From NCBI RefSeq assembly GCF_022347205.1, contig NZ_JAKRNE010000009.1:33008-97007 (forward strand): a DNA stretch of 64,000 bases, written 5' to 3'. The position numbers and the translations under genes were made by a program. Position 1 is the stretch's first letter; every line of letters begins with the position of its first letter. The notes under the pieces are model-generated. The model was not told the origin of the DNA, did not search any database, and was given only the letters and a program-made list of their open reading frames with translations. This stretch comes from Corynebacterium sp. ACRPO (lineage in GTDB: Bacteria; Actinomycetota; Actinomycetes; Mycobacteriales; Mycobacteriaceae). Of the stretch, positions 1 through 10,989 are shown in pieces.

Positions 1-168
1 CTCGGCTGCGGTGTGGGTCGGGGAGACGGAGGTGGTCGCGGACTGATCCGCGGCATTGGAATAGTTGGCGCTTGGCGAGCTCATGCGCCAGACGGCGACT
101 CCGACGACGGCCGCGGCGATCAGTCCGGCCACAATGAACACGTAGACGCGGCGCGAATCTGGCTTCAT
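1..168 (-). CDS. Membrane-anchored hypothetical protein (3' part cut by window edge)
   Basis: The reading frame runs leftwards off the window; 56 residues are visible from an ATG preceded by an AGGACAG ribosome site. The protein begins MKPDSRRVYV, followed by a single hydrophobic segment (residues 9-28, about FIVAGLIAAAVVGVAVW), then a Ser/Thr/Ala-rich stretch. That is the layout of a signal-anchored or secreted protein with its C-terminal domain outside the membrane. The functional domain lies outside the window, so no function can be named. Its 5' region holds a GTAAC direct repeat and a 19-bp palindrome (listed separately), which suggests that it, or the divergent gene to its right, is regulated. 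Confidence 0.7.
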   Translation of the reverse strand, partial: MKPDSRRVYVFIVAGLIAAAVVGVAVWRMSSPSANYSNAADQSATTSVSPTHTAAE

Positions 169-232
169 CGTGGCTGTCCTTTCTATGAGGTGGGCGGTTT
201 CAGCCCAAGGAGGAGGGCGATACAGCGCCCCG

Positions 233-248
233 GTAACAAGTTGGTAAC
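233..248. promoter_or_regulatory. GTAAC direct repeat, candidate MtrA site
   Basis: GTAAC occurs at 233-237 and again at 244-248, an 11-bp period (one helical turn), upstream of the leftward membrane-protein gene. Paired GTAAC-like half sites are the kind of sequence reported for actinobacterial MtrA. The regulator gene mtrA lies 1.2 kb away. The assignment is inference from motif shape only. Confidence 0.3.
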
Positions 249-270
249 GAGACTATCATGTTTGGGAAAC

Positions 271-289
271 ATTGCGACGGCGTCGCAAT
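271..289. promoter_or_regulatory. Perfect 19-bp palindrome, candidate operator
   Basis: ATTGCGACG, a central G, then CGTCGCAAT: nine perfectly complementary bases on each side, in the divergent intergenic interval between the left-edge membrane protein and the DUF4259 gene. The size and symmetry fit a dimeric repressor site. No run of T follows, so a terminator is less likely. No cognate regulator gene is visible next to it. Confidence 0.4.
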
Positions 290-415
290 TCTGTGATAAG
301 TACACAAAAAGGCAGTTCACGGGCGTAGAAGGCCATGCAAACCTTTTCATCGTCTTCTTTCTTTCACTAAGAAAGCGTGTATAAATGGCGCTGAAAGCAC
401 CGAAGGAGTCAAAAA

Positions 416-769
416 GTGAGTACTTGGGACGAAAATATTTTCAGCACGGACCTCAACGTCGATTTCTTGGACGAGATGGCAAACCTCGATGAAGAAGGGG
501 TAATTCGCGCCGTCGAGGATGCCTGCGAGGTCGCGCACAGCAAGCCAAAACTCAGCGAAGAAGAGGAGCAGAATGCTCAAGCGGCGGCCACCATTGCTGC
601 CATTTGGGCTGGTGCGCCCTTTAGCGCGGGTGAAGTAGTCGAAGACTACCCCTATATTAGGGAACTGGTGGGCTCTGGTAGCGAGACCCTGACGGAAAAT
701 GCCCTCGAGGTGCTTGAAAACGTCGAGGAAGAATATGACCTCGAGCCATTCATTGAGGCCCTGTCCTAA
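416..769 (+). CDS. DUF4259 domain-containing protein
   Basis: 117 residues, starting at a GTG with AAGGAG 9 bases upstream. The N-terminus (STWDENIFSTDLNVDFLDEM) resembles DUF4259 proteins, which open with a WG/WD...F..D...DFL pattern, and the rest is acidic and helical, as in that family. The family has no established biochemical role. No signal peptide or membrane segment is seen. It stands alone upstream of tmk, separated by a GC-rich hairpin. The function is unknown; the family call rests on the N-terminal pattern and the length. Confidence 0.75.
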   Translation: MSTWDENIFSTDLNVDFLDEMANLDEEGVIRAVEDACEVAHSKPKLSEEEEQNAQAAATIAAIWAGAPFSAGEVVEDYPYIRELVGSGSETLTENALEVLENVEEEYDLEPFIEALS

Positions 770-779
770 GCCGAACCTG

Positions 780-819
780 CTGCCCGCGGCAGCGGCCGTG
801 CGAGAGCGGCCCCGCGGGT
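780..819 (+). terminator. GC-rich hairpin between the DUF4259 gene and tmk
   Basis: CCCGCGG at about 783-789 pairs with CCGCGGG at about 812-818, with further GGCC pairing inside. It lies 11 bases after the stop codon. There is no clear T run, so it may be a weak terminator or an mRNA-stabilising stem. Confidence 0.4.
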
Positions 820-850
820 GAAATAACAGAAGGGAAGATAGCCCACACCA

Positions 851-1465
851 ATGCTGATCAGCATCGAAGGCATCGACGGTGCCGGTAAAAATACATTGGT
901 CTCCGCACTTAAGGAGTCGTTGGACCGGCCCGTAGAGGTTATTGCCTTTCCGCGCTATGCAGACTCGATTCACGCGCAGCTAGCGCAGAAGGCACTCTAT
1001 GGAAAGATGGGTGACCTCACGGATTCGGCTTATGCCATGGCGACGCTATTCGCGTTGGATCGCTATGGCGTAAAGGACCAGCTGCAGCGCGCCAAGGAAT
1101 CCGACACTGTGGTGCTACTGGATCGTTACGTGGCTTCCAATGCCGCGTATTCGGCGGCGCGGCTCGAAGACGATGCGGTGATGGAGTGGGTGCGCGATCT
1201 GGAATTTGGCACCCTCGGCCTGCCGGAGGCGGACCTGCAGGTGTATTTGGATACGGCGGTAGAGGTGGCGTCGGAAAGAGCGCAGGCACGAGCCCAAGCA
1301 GACGCCAGCCGGGAACGCGACCGCTACGAACGCGATGGTGGGTTGCAAGAACGCACCGCCGCAGCCTACCGGCGCTTGGCAGATGCGGGCTGGGGTGGAC
1401 GCTGGATCGCTACCGCCGATGCGGATACTATTATTTCAGCGATAAAAGACCTTGTAGGAGAATAG
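851..1465 (+). CDS. tmk: Thymidylate kinase (dTMP kinase)
   Basis: 204 residues, the usual dTMP kinase length. The protein phosphorylates dTMP to dTDP with ATP in dTTP synthesis. The P-loop is GIDGAGKNT (residues 7-15), with Asn after the lysine where many bacteria have Ser or Thr; M. tuberculosis also varies at this position. The DR(Y) nucleotide-binding motif LLDRYVASNAAYSA is present near residue 95. Only three bases separate it from mtrA, so it is probably co-transcribed with the mtrAB-lpqB genes, an arrangement also found in other corynebacteria and mycobacteria. The start ATG is the first in frame and gives the conserved N-terminus MLISIEG. Confidence 0.95.
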   Translation: MLISIEGIDGAGKNTLVSALKESLDRPVEVIAFPRYADSIHAQLAQKALYGKMGDLTDSAYAMATLFALDRYGVKDQLQRAKESDTVVLLDRYVASNAAYSAARLEDDAVMEWVRDLEFGTLGLPEADLQVYLDTAVEVASERAQARAQADASRERDRYERDGGLQERTAAAYRRLADAGWGGRWIATADADTIISAIKDLVGE

Positions 1466-1468
1466 AAC

Positions 1469-2161
1469 GTGGCGCCCAAGATTTTGGTTGTCGATGACGA
1501 TCCGGCTATCTCAGAGATGCTGACCATTGTGCTCGAGTCCGAAGGACTCAAGCCCATTCCGGTCATGGACGGCAATGACGCCGTGCCTGCCTTTGAGCAG
1601 CACGAGCCGGACCTCATCCTGTTGGACCTCATGCTTCCGGGCATGAACGGCGTAGATATTTGCCGTGCCATCCGCCGTGAATCCTCCGTGCCCATCGTTA
1701 TGCTGACCGCCAAGACCGATACGGTTGATGTGGTACTCGGCCTTGAATCCGGCGCGGATGATTACATCACCAAGCCATTCAAGCCCAAGGAACTCATCGC
1801 CCGCATCCGTGCGCGCCTGCGTCGCACCGATTCTGCGGAATCTGAAATCCTGGAGGTTGCGGACCTTGTCATTGATGTGCCGGAACATACCGTTCGCCGC
1901 ACCGATGGCACCGAGCTGAACCTGACCCCGCTGGAGTTTGACCTGCTGCTGGAGATGGCGCGCCGCCCCGGCCAAGTACACACGCGTGAATCGCTGTTGG
2001 AATCCGTGTGGGGCTATCGCAATGCTTCTGATACCCGCTTGGTAAACGTGCACGTCCAGCGCCTGCGTGCCAAGATCGAGCACGATCCGGAAGATCCGCA
2101 GATTGTGCTGACCGTGCGCGGTGTGGGGTATAAGACCGGCAAGGCCGGCGCCGGGGAGTAA
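1469..2161 (+). CDS. mtrA: Two-component response regulator MtrA
   Basis: 230 residues: an N-terminal receiver (KILVVDDD acid pocket, phospho-acceptor Asp in LILLDLMLPG, the TAKTD switch and the KPF lysine) followed by an OmpR/PhoB winged-helix domain (residues about 130-225, ending RGVGYKTG). Identity as MtrA comes from the gene order tmk-mtrA-mtrB-lpqB. MtrA is the essential or near-essential actinobacterial regulator of cell wall, osmotic and division genes, and is phosphorylated by MtrB. A GTG start sits three bases after the tmk stop with GTAGGAG as ribosome site. The downstream kinase follows directly. Confidence 0.96.
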   Translation: MAPKILVVDDDPAISEMLTIVLESEGLKPIPVMDGNDAVPAFEQHEPDLILLDLMLPGMNGVDICRAIRRESSVPIVMLTAKTDTVDVVLGLESGADDYITKPFKPKELIARIRARLRRTDSAESEILEVADLVIDVPEHTVRRTDGTELNLTPLEFDLLLEMARRPGQVHTRESLLESVWGYRNASDTRLVNVHVQRLRAKIEHDPEDPQIVLTVRGVGYKTGKAGAGE

Positions 2162-2229
2162 GGATCATCGGCATCATTGAGCGGCTAAGGCGCATTCGAG
2201 ACGCCTTCATTACAACGTGGCGCACCTCT

Positions 2230-4008
2230 TTGCAGGCGCGCGTCATTGGCATGATCTTGGTCGCCTCCTCGGTGGTCATGATCATCTTGGCCTACGCGTT
2301 GGTGTCCGTGCTCACCCAGCGCCTGGTCAGCCAGAAAGAAGACGTGGCCCAACAGGAGCTGGAGCGCGCCCGCACGGCCGTGGAACAGCAGATCGATGCC
2401 ACCAGTTCTGCTAACTCCGTCCAGGTACGTATTAACTCTGCGCGTGCTGCGTTGGGCCAGCTCTCCGCCCAGCCGGGCGATACCCAGACGGTTTATGAGC
2501 CAGTCATCGTGGTGGAAAACCAGGATGGCTCTGTTACCACTTCGCCCGAGGATTTCCCGGTGCCGGATCAGTTGCGGGAGATGGTGGATCAAGGCCAGAT
2601 TGCGCAGCAGTATTTCCCGGCGCCGCGCGAAAATGGTGATCACTACAACGCCTTGCTGGTAGGCACGCCTACCGATACCGATATTCCCCATACGCAGGTC
2701 TACTTGGCGTTGTCCATGGAATCGGAAGAATCCACCATGGCGTTGATGCGCGGTCTGCTTTCGGCGGCCGGTGTGGTCGTCGTGGTGCTGCTGGTGGGCA
2801 TTGCCTGGCTAGCTACCCAGCAGGTAATTACGCCAATTCGCTCGGCCTCGCGCATTGCGCAGCGCTTGGCGGCGGGTCATTTGAAGGAGCGCATGGCCGT
2901 CGATAGCGATGATGAGATGGGTCGCTTGGCCGCGTCCTTCAATAACATGGCCGATAAGCTTTCCTCCCAAATTGCACAGCTGGAGGAGTACGGCGATTTG
3001 CAGCGCCAGTTTACTTCTGACGTCTCCCATGAGCTGCGCACCCCATTGACCACCGTGCGCATGGCCGCGGACATGATTGAGGCGGAGAGCGATAGCCTGC
3101 CGTACGGCGCCCAGCGCGCTTCCCGCTTGATGTCGAGCGAACTCGACCGCTTCGAGGAATTGCTCGCGGACTTGCTGGAGATTTCTCGCCACGATGCTGG
3201 TGTGGCGGATTTGTCTACGGCAGCCATTGATCTGCGCTCGTGTGTGGAGGCGGCCTACGGGCAGGTGGAGCATTTGGCCCGCGAGCTCGACGTGGAGGTC
3301 CAGCTCAACCTGCCGGAGGAGCGCATCGGAGTCGAGGCCGATTCCCGCCGCCTTGAGCGCATCTTGCGCAACCTACTGGCCAATGCCATTGACCACTCGG
3401 AGGGCAATCCAGTGGCGGTAGACATCGCAGCCACGGACACTGCGGTGGGCGTTACCGTTACGGACCATGGCGTGGGCTTAAAACCTGGCCAGGAAGAGCT
3501 GGTATTCAACCGCTTCTGGCGTGCGGATTCTTCCCGCAAACGCCATTCTGGCGGCACCGGTTTGGGCTTGGCTATCGCCCGCGAGGATGCCGTCCTGCAC
3601 GGCGGCACGCTAGATGCCACCGGTTACGAGGGATTTGGTTCTCGCTTCCGCCTTATCATTCCGCGGACCCCGAATACCGAGGTGGGCGAGGCCCCCATCG
3701 CTGTGGAGATTCCCGGCGCACCCGTCACCAGCACTGCGGACGGTAGCGAGCTGGCAGAACCCGAAGCTGAAGCTCCAGAAGCACAGGACACTGGCGTCGC
3801 CGCGCCGGATGCTGGGCCTGCCTCGGCAACGCCGGCCATTTCCTCGGGCATGAGCTCGCCGCACGTCGACAAGAGCGAAAAAGGCACCGATGGCGAGGCG
3901 GAGGGCGATGGCATCCTCTGGCCTTCGGAACGCGAACTTAACCGCGGCGCGGCCGCCCCAGACAGGCGCGCCTATAAGGCCCCGGACTTTGAGGGTAGGA
4001 GGAAGTAA
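2230..4008 (+). CDS. mtrB: Sensor histidine kinase MtrB
   Basis: At least 592 residues. There are two membrane segments (about residues 6-26 and 175-200) flanking an extracellular sensor region, then HAMP, then the H-box SDVSHELRTPLTT with phospho-acceptor His near 267, N-box NLLANAIDHS, G1 DHGVGL and G2 GGTGLGLAIA. The tail after about 480 is Pro/Ala/Glu-rich and low complexity. The TTG at 2230 is the only ATG/GTG/TTG between the upstream in-frame stop (2131) and the first membrane helix, yet it has no ribosome site. Coding-like residues (IIERLRRIRDAFITTWRTS) continue upstream to an ATC at 2164 that does have GGGGAGTAAGG in front of it. The true start is probably upstream and non-canonical (see findings). 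Confidence 0.93.
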   Translation: MQARVIGMILVASSVVMIILAYALVSVLTQRLVSQKEDVAQQELERARTAVEQQIDATSSANSVQVRINSARAALGQLSAQPGDTQTVYEPVIVVENQDGSVTTSPEDFPVPDQLREMVDQGQIAQQYFPAPRENGDHYNALLVGTPTDTDIPHTQVYLALSMESEESTMALMRGLLSAAGVVVVVLLVGIAWLATQQVITPIRSASRIAQRLAAGHLKERMAVDSDDEMGRLAASFNNMADKLSSQIAQLEEYGDLQRQFTSDVSHELRTPLTTVRMAADMIEAESDSLPYGAQRASRLMSSELDRFEELLADLLEISRHDAGVADLSTAAIDLRSCVEAAYGQVEHLARELDVEVQLNLPEERIGVEADSRRLERILRNLLANAIDHSEGNPVAVDIAATDTAVGVTVTDHGVGLKPGQEELVFNRFWRADSSRKRHSGGTGLGLAIAREDAVLHGGTLDATGYEGFGSRFRLIIPRTPNTEVGEAPIAVEIPGAPVTSTADGSELAEPEAEAPEAQDTGVAAPDAGPASATPAISSGMSSPHVDKSEKGTDGEAEGDGILWPSERELNRGAAAPDRRAYKAPDFEGRRK

Positions 4009-4010
4009 GC

Positions 4011-5744
4011 GTGTTGAGAGCGAACTATCGCAAGACCGCGGTTGTCGGCACCGCAGCGGCCGTGCTTTTCGTCAGCGGTTGTTCCACGCTGCCGAATAAC
4101 ACCGGCCCGCAAGTAGTCGGTACCTACCAACAGCAAGAGGACGGCCCTGAAGAAGTCATTGCACCGCAACCGGGCGATGATCCTGACTTGACGTTGCGCG
4201 ATTTCTACCAGGCTTCCGCCGTGCCGGGAAACGACCATGAGGTCGCGCGCGGCTTTCTGACGGATAACGCCCGGGAAGCCTGGGACGCCAGCGGTGACGT
4301 GATGGTGGTCGATAGCTTGGACATCGTTACCGCGCCCGCTAGTAAGCAAAGCTCGAGGGATAATGAGCGCGCCTTCACGGTGCGCGGCACCATCATCGGC
4401 CGCCTGAAATCCGGCGGTGCGTACGTGCCGGAAAATGAGGGCTACGAGGCCGTCATCTACATGAAGATGCAAGACGATAGGTGGCGCGTCGATGGCTTGC
4501 CGGCCGGAGTAGTAATGGAGCGCAATGAAATGCGCAATCACTACACCCCGCAATCGTTGTACTTCTTTAAGCAGAGCAACGATGTGCTGGTTCCAGACCG
4601 CCGCTGGCTGTATAAGGGCGGCGAACAATCGGAGTCGACGCTCCTTACGCTGTTGATGGAGGGACCTTCATCTAGCATTGCGCCCGCTACCCGGCGGGCA
4701 GCGGGGGAGAATGTCACTTTCGCCGGCTATGACCGCGAACAGGGCTACCAATTCGAGGGCCTTGCTGACCTAGACGCCCAAGATCGCACGCTCTTTGCAG
4801 CCCAGCTAGTGTGGACGCTCACGGAAGCCGGCCATACCGGCCCCTTCAAGGTCAAAGCCGATGGCGGTGACTTGGTGGAGGGTATGGATAGCCTGAGCGT
4901 GGATGACTTCGCGGACTATAACCCGGAGGAAAGCAGCACCTCTTTGTCTAAGCTCTACGCCCTCAATGAGGGCAACCTGCTCGAGGTGGACGATGGCGTG
5001 GCCGAGCCGGTCAAGTCCACTCTGGGCAGTAGCGGCGACGTGCAATCCGTGGATGTTGCCGATAGCGGCCTCGTTGCGGCAGTGCGCCGCAAATCCAATA
5101 ATGACTTCTCGCTGCAGATAGGCGAGCTTGACGGCCAACTGCAGGATTCGGTGGAGGGCCCCACACTGGCACGGCCGACCTTCGAGTACAACGGGCAAGC
5201 CGCCTGGACCGTGGTTGATGGCGATCGCATCGTGCGCGTGGTGCGTTCCAAGACTACAGGTCGCATCTCCGAATCCGAGGTGGATGCCCGCAGCATCGAC
5301 GATATCGAGGGCGAAATCTCCGTCATCCGCTTGTCCCATAGCGGTGCGCGCGTGGCCATGATTATTGATGGCCACGTGTACATCGCGGCCGTTGCTCAAT
5401 CCAGCAGCGGCGATAAGCGCATCGTCAACGCCCGCGAGGTTGGCCCCGAAGTATCCGGTTCGGCACTATCGCTGGACTGGAATGCGGATGGCTCGCTCAT
5501 CGTGGGTACTTCCTCGAGCCAGTCGCCCGTCTGGCGCATTGAGCAGGATGGTTCTTCGGCGTCGACCATGCCTACCGGTAATATCACCGCCCCCGTGGTG
5601 GCCGTGGCAACCTCGCCCACGAAGCTCTTTATTACTGATTCGCACGCAATGCTGGAGCTTCCTTCCACCGTCATGGACGAAACCAATTGGCGCGAGGTCT
5701 CCGGCCTGCAGGGTCGGCGTTCTTCCCCTATCGTTTCTAATTAG
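4011..5744 (+). CDS. lpqB: Lipoprotein LpqB, accessory to MtrAB
   Basis: 577 residues starting at a GTG two bases after the mtrB stop. The signal peptide ends in the lipobox VSGC with acceptor Cys24. A GerMN-type domain is expected in the first half, and a beta-propeller-like region with repeated short strands in the second. In mycobacteria LpqB binds the extracellular part of MtrB and tunes MtrA activation. The gene order here is the same, so the same role is inferred. Localisation is the outer face of the cytoplasmic membrane. Confidence 0.93.
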   Translation: MLRANYRKTAVVGTAAAVLFVSGCSTLPNNTGPQVVGTYQQQEDGPEEVIAPQPGDDPDLTLRDFYQASAVPGNDHEVARGFLTDNAREAWDASGDVMVVDSLDIVTAPASKQSSRDNERAFTVRGTIIGRLKSGGAYVPENEGYEAVIYMKMQDDRWRVDGLPAGVVMERNEMRNHYTPQSLYFFKQSNDVLVPDRRWLYKGGEQSESTLLTLLMEGPSSSIAPATRRAAGENVTFAGYDREQGYQFEGLADLDAQDRTLFAAQLVWTLTEAGHTGPFKVKADGGDLVEGMDSLSVDDFADYNPEESSTSLSKLYALNEGNLLEVDDGVAEPVKSTLGSSGDVQSVDVADSGLVAAVRRKSNNDFSLQIGELDGQLQDSVEGPTLARPTFEYNGQAAWTVVDGDRIVRVVRSKTTGRISESEVDARSIDDIEGEISVIRLSHSGARVAMIIDGHVYIAAVAQSSSGDKRIVNAREVGPEVSGSALSLDWNADGSLIVGTSSSQSPVWRIEQDGSSASTMPTGNITAPVVAVATSPTKLFITDSHAMLELPSTVMDETNWREVSGLQGRRSSPIVSN

Positions 5745-5780
5745 CCGCCAGAGGGCCTGTGCGGCTGGGGAGATGCAAGT

Positions 5781-6407
5781 ATGGGCTTGGGGGAGCTTAT
5801 TTTTCCGCGTGCGTGCGCTGGGTGCGGCGCGCCGGGTGAGGTCTTGTGCCCACAGTGCCGCTATCACTTGCGGCAGCCGCCCTACATGGTGGCGCGACGC
5901 CGGCCGCTGGGCGCGCCTGTCTATGCTCTCGGCCCCTATTCCGATATTCGCCGCCGCATCATCATTGGCATGAAGGAGCGTGGCAATCGGCCGGTGCGCG
6001 AGTATGTGGGGGCCGTCTTCGCGGCCGGGCTGGCTCATTTGAGCGCCCGCGGCGATATCCCGCGCGAGTACACCCTCGTTCCCGCGCCTACTCGGCCGCG
6101 TTCGGCGCGGGCACGCGGGGGAGATCCGGTGTCCGCTGTGTGTCACGCCGCGGCGCAGCACCAGCGCGTGGGCGTGTGCGCGGCGCTTACTATGGGCCAG
6201 TCCACCGCGGACCAGTCCGAGCTCAACGCGCAGGATAGGTGGGCCAACCTGCAGGGCCGAGTCCGCGTGCGCGTGCCTATTGCTCGGGCGCCTGCGCTGC
6301 TTGCCGACGACGTCATTACCACCGGCGCCACCCTTGCCGCCAGCATCGCCGCCCTGCAGGCCACGGGTGTAGAAGTCTGCGGGGCATTGGTCTTTGCGGA
6401 TGCCTAG
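5781..6407 (+). CDS. ComF family phosphoribosyltransferase-like protein
   Basis: 208 residues. An N-terminal four-cysteine zinc finger (C12, C15, C23, C26) is followed by a type I phosphoribosyltransferase fold whose PRPP-loop is ALLADDVITTGATL (about residues 173-186). ComF proteins are needed for natural DNA uptake in Bacillus, but in Corynebacterium the gene is found after lpqB without a full competence set, and its role is unknown. It is probably co-transcribed with lpqB (36-base gap). The PRPP-loop codons contain one copy of the repeated TTGCCGACG oligomer. Confidence 0.88.
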   Translation: MGLGELIFPRACAGCGAPGEVLCPQCRYHLRQPPYMVARRRPLGAPVYALGPYSDIRRRIIIGMKERGNRPVREYVGAVFAAGLAHLSARGDIPREYTLVPAPTRPRSARARGGDPVSAVCHAAAQHQRVGVCAALTMGQSTADQSELNAQDRWANLQGRVRVRVPIARAPALLADDVITTGATLAASIAALQATGVEVCGALVFADA

Positions 6408-6551
6408 ATAGGGCTCCTTCCTACCCTCGAGGTGGGGGAGCGGATAGAAAACCACCCTCTCAGGTCATAACCAGTGCTATCATGAGGAGTGTCACAGAGA
6501 GATAGTTACTGTGATTGATTCTAGTCCCCACTACTCAAGGGAGGCATCTCA

Positions 6552-7196
6552 ATGTCCCAGCCAAACAAAGCTCAGGTAACGATTACGGGTCGCAACGTCG
6601 AGGTTCCCGAACACTTCCAAGAGCGAGTTAATGACAAGCTGGCCAAGATTGAACGCCTTGACCCCACCCTGACCTTCTTCCATGTGGAGCTACAGCACGA
6701 ACCAAACCCGCGTCGTGACTCCGAAGCGGAGCGCATTCAGATTACCGCTACCGGTAAGGGGCACATTGCCCGCGCCGAAGCCAAGGAAGATTCCTTCTAC
6801 GCAGCGCTTGAAACCGCCTTGGGCAAGATGGAACGCTCCCTGCGCAAGGTGAAGGTGCGCCGTGAAAACGTCAAGAGTGGTCACCGGGCGCAAAAGGGCA
6901 CCGGCGAGATTGCCGCTGAAATGGTTGCGCAAGCCGAGGCTGAGCGCGCAAAAGAAGAGCGTTACGTCGACCCCTATGCTGAGACCGTGGAGGACGTTCG
7001 ACCAGGCCAGATCGTGCGTACCAAGGAGCACCCGGCTACCCCGATGAGCGTGGATGATGCCTTGAGCGAGATGGAGCTGGTGGGCCACGACTTCTTCCTC
7101 TTTGTCAACGAGGAGAACAATAAGCCGTCCGTGGTCTACCGCCGCCACGCCTACGACTACGGCATTATCTCCCTGTCGGAAGACGCTGAAGCTTAA
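6552..7196 (+). CDS. hpf: Ribosome hibernation promoting factor, long form
   Basis: 214 residues. The N-terminal YfiA/HPF domain (about 1-105; begins AQVTITGRNVEVPEHF) binds the 30S decoding region. A linker leads to the C-terminal dimerisation domain (about 155-210; MSVDDALSEMELVGHDFFLF), which in long HPF joins two 70S ribosomes into 100S particles in stationary phase. Start ATG has GGGAGG eight bases upstream. The gene stands alone and is followed by a hairpin. A TATCAT hexamer at about 6479, before a 70-base leader, is a plausible -10 element. Confidence 0.94.
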   Translation: MSQPNKAQVTITGRNVEVPEHFQERVNDKLAKIERLDPTLTFFHVELQHEPNPRRDSEAERIQITATGKGHIARAEAKEDSFYAALETALGKMERSLRKVKVRRENVKSGHRAQKGTGEIAAEMVAQAEAERAKEERYVDPYAETVEDVRPGQIVRTKEHPATPMSVDDALSEMELVGHDFFLFVNEENNKPSVVYRRHAYDYGIISLSEDAEA

Positions 7197-7221
7197 AGAA
7201 GCTTCTACTTCTCTTAGCTAA

Positions 7222-7252
7222 CGACCCTGCTGCGAGTATGCAGCGGGGTCGA
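7222..7252 (+). terminator. Hairpin after hpf
   Basis: CGACCC(T)GCTGC pairs with GCAGCGGGGTCG around a GAGTAT loop, 26 bases after the hpf stop. The stem is strong but no T run follows. The interval up to secA (to 7421) also holds one GCTTGCCGACGCCC-type oligomer (minus orientation, 7274-7282). Confidence 0.5.
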
Positions 7253-7421
7253 ATGTGTGGTTAGGGGAGGGGGCGTCGGCAAGCAGGTTGCGGGGGATAT
7301 ACAGGCTGAACGGAGGCTGTGCGCCCGCCCTTTGTGCTAGGCGGGAGATGCTTTGTGAAAGCGAGTGAGTACAATAGCGACGAGTTAACTTTATTGTCGC
7401 GACTAGAAGGACTAACTAACC

Positions 7422-10007
<2,586 letters not shown>

Positions 10008-10027
10008 GCTTCGGCGTCCTTCTTCCC

Positions 10028-10076
10028 AACCCCGCCCCGCCCCCGCTTGTGATAGTGGGAGCGGGGCGGGTTTCTT
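10028..10076 (+). terminator. Rho-independent terminator of secA
   Basis: A long GC stem (CCCGCCCCG... pairing with ...CGGGGCGGG) followed by TTTCTTTT, about 20 bases after the secA stop. Confidence 0.85.
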
Positions 10077-10148
10077 TTCAGGAAAGAATGAGTAGAATAT
10101 AAGGAACCTGTCCATCCTGCTTATTTCCTGTGAGGAACTCCACTGACG

Positions 10149-10967
10149 ATGCGCCGCCGCTCTTTGCGTCTCGGTATTACGACGCTCCTGTCTGCCACCT
10201 TGCTCGGTGGCGCCACGCCGGCCGTGGCCTATGAGGCGCAGCGTGATTCTGCCACCTCGTTGCGCATCATTTTGGATTCGGGCGAAAAAATTGAGCAGGA
10301 TAACGCAGCTGCGGCCATCCTGGCCATTGCTACCCAGCGCAAGGAAGCATTGGTGGCCGATGGAATTTTGTCCCAGGATAAGGCGGACGCCGCCTTCGAG
10401 TACTACTTTGGCAAAGCCCGGCTCAATACCGCGCGTACCGATGGCAATATCTATTCCACGCCGCTGGACTTCCCGTGGGAGCCAGAGGAGCGGACGCAAT
10501 CCCTAGACGGCAAGCAGTACACCGAAGCGGCCGTACTGGACTACCTCGATATGCTGGGCGCCAATTACGCCCAGGCGGTAATTCGCGCCGAGCTGGGTGA
10601 GTTTACCAAGGAAGTGCCGCAGGCCCCCTCCGGCAAAGCGGCGCCCTCTCCGCGTGCCCAGCTGCCGACCATCGGGGATACAGGCTCCGCCTTCCCATAT
10701 GAGTTTCCGGCCTATGCGGCGGCGCTGCGCGATATTGTCACCATCACCAAGCAGGTCAATGCACCCCTAGAGTGGGCCGCCGCGTCGCACCATACTGCAG
10801 GATCCGTGCCCGCGGATGCGACGGCGGACGAGCATTCCGGTCTATCCGCCTTTGAAGGCGGCCTCCTAGCCACCGGTTTAGCGGCGCTGACCAGCGCCGC
10901 CGGATTCGGATGGTCCGCGCTCGATTGGTCCGACATCCTTTCTCACCTGGGCCAGTTCTTTTCCTAG
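10149..10967 (+). CDS. Secreted hypothetical protein
   Basis: 272 residues with a Sec signal peptide: MRRRSLRLG, a hydrophobic core, then a likely cleavage after TPAVA (residue 27). The mature part is acidic and helical, with no Cys and no catalytic motif that I recognise. Residues about 235-255 (GGLLATGLAALTSAAGFG) are hydrophobic and could be a C-terminal membrane anchor. ATG start follows GAGGAAC at a suitable distance, and the gene directly follows the secA terminator. It converges with the Rv3235-like gene 22 bases away. No function is assigned. Confidence 0.75.
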   Translation: MRRRSLRLGITTLLSATLLGGATPAVAYEAQRDSATSLRIILDSGEKIEQDNAAAAILAIATQRKEALVADGILSQDKADAAFEYYFGKARLNTARTDGNIYSTPLDFPWEPEERTQSLDGKQYTEAAVLDYLDMLGANYAQAVIRAELGEFTKEVPQAPSGKAAPSPRAQLPTIGDTGSAFPYEFPAYAAALRDIVTITKQVNAPLEWAAASHHTAGSVPADATADEHSGLSAFEGGLLATGLAALTSAAGFGWSALDWSDILSHLGQFFS

Positions 10968-10989
10968 GCGCTAAGCCCTGCCCGCTGAG

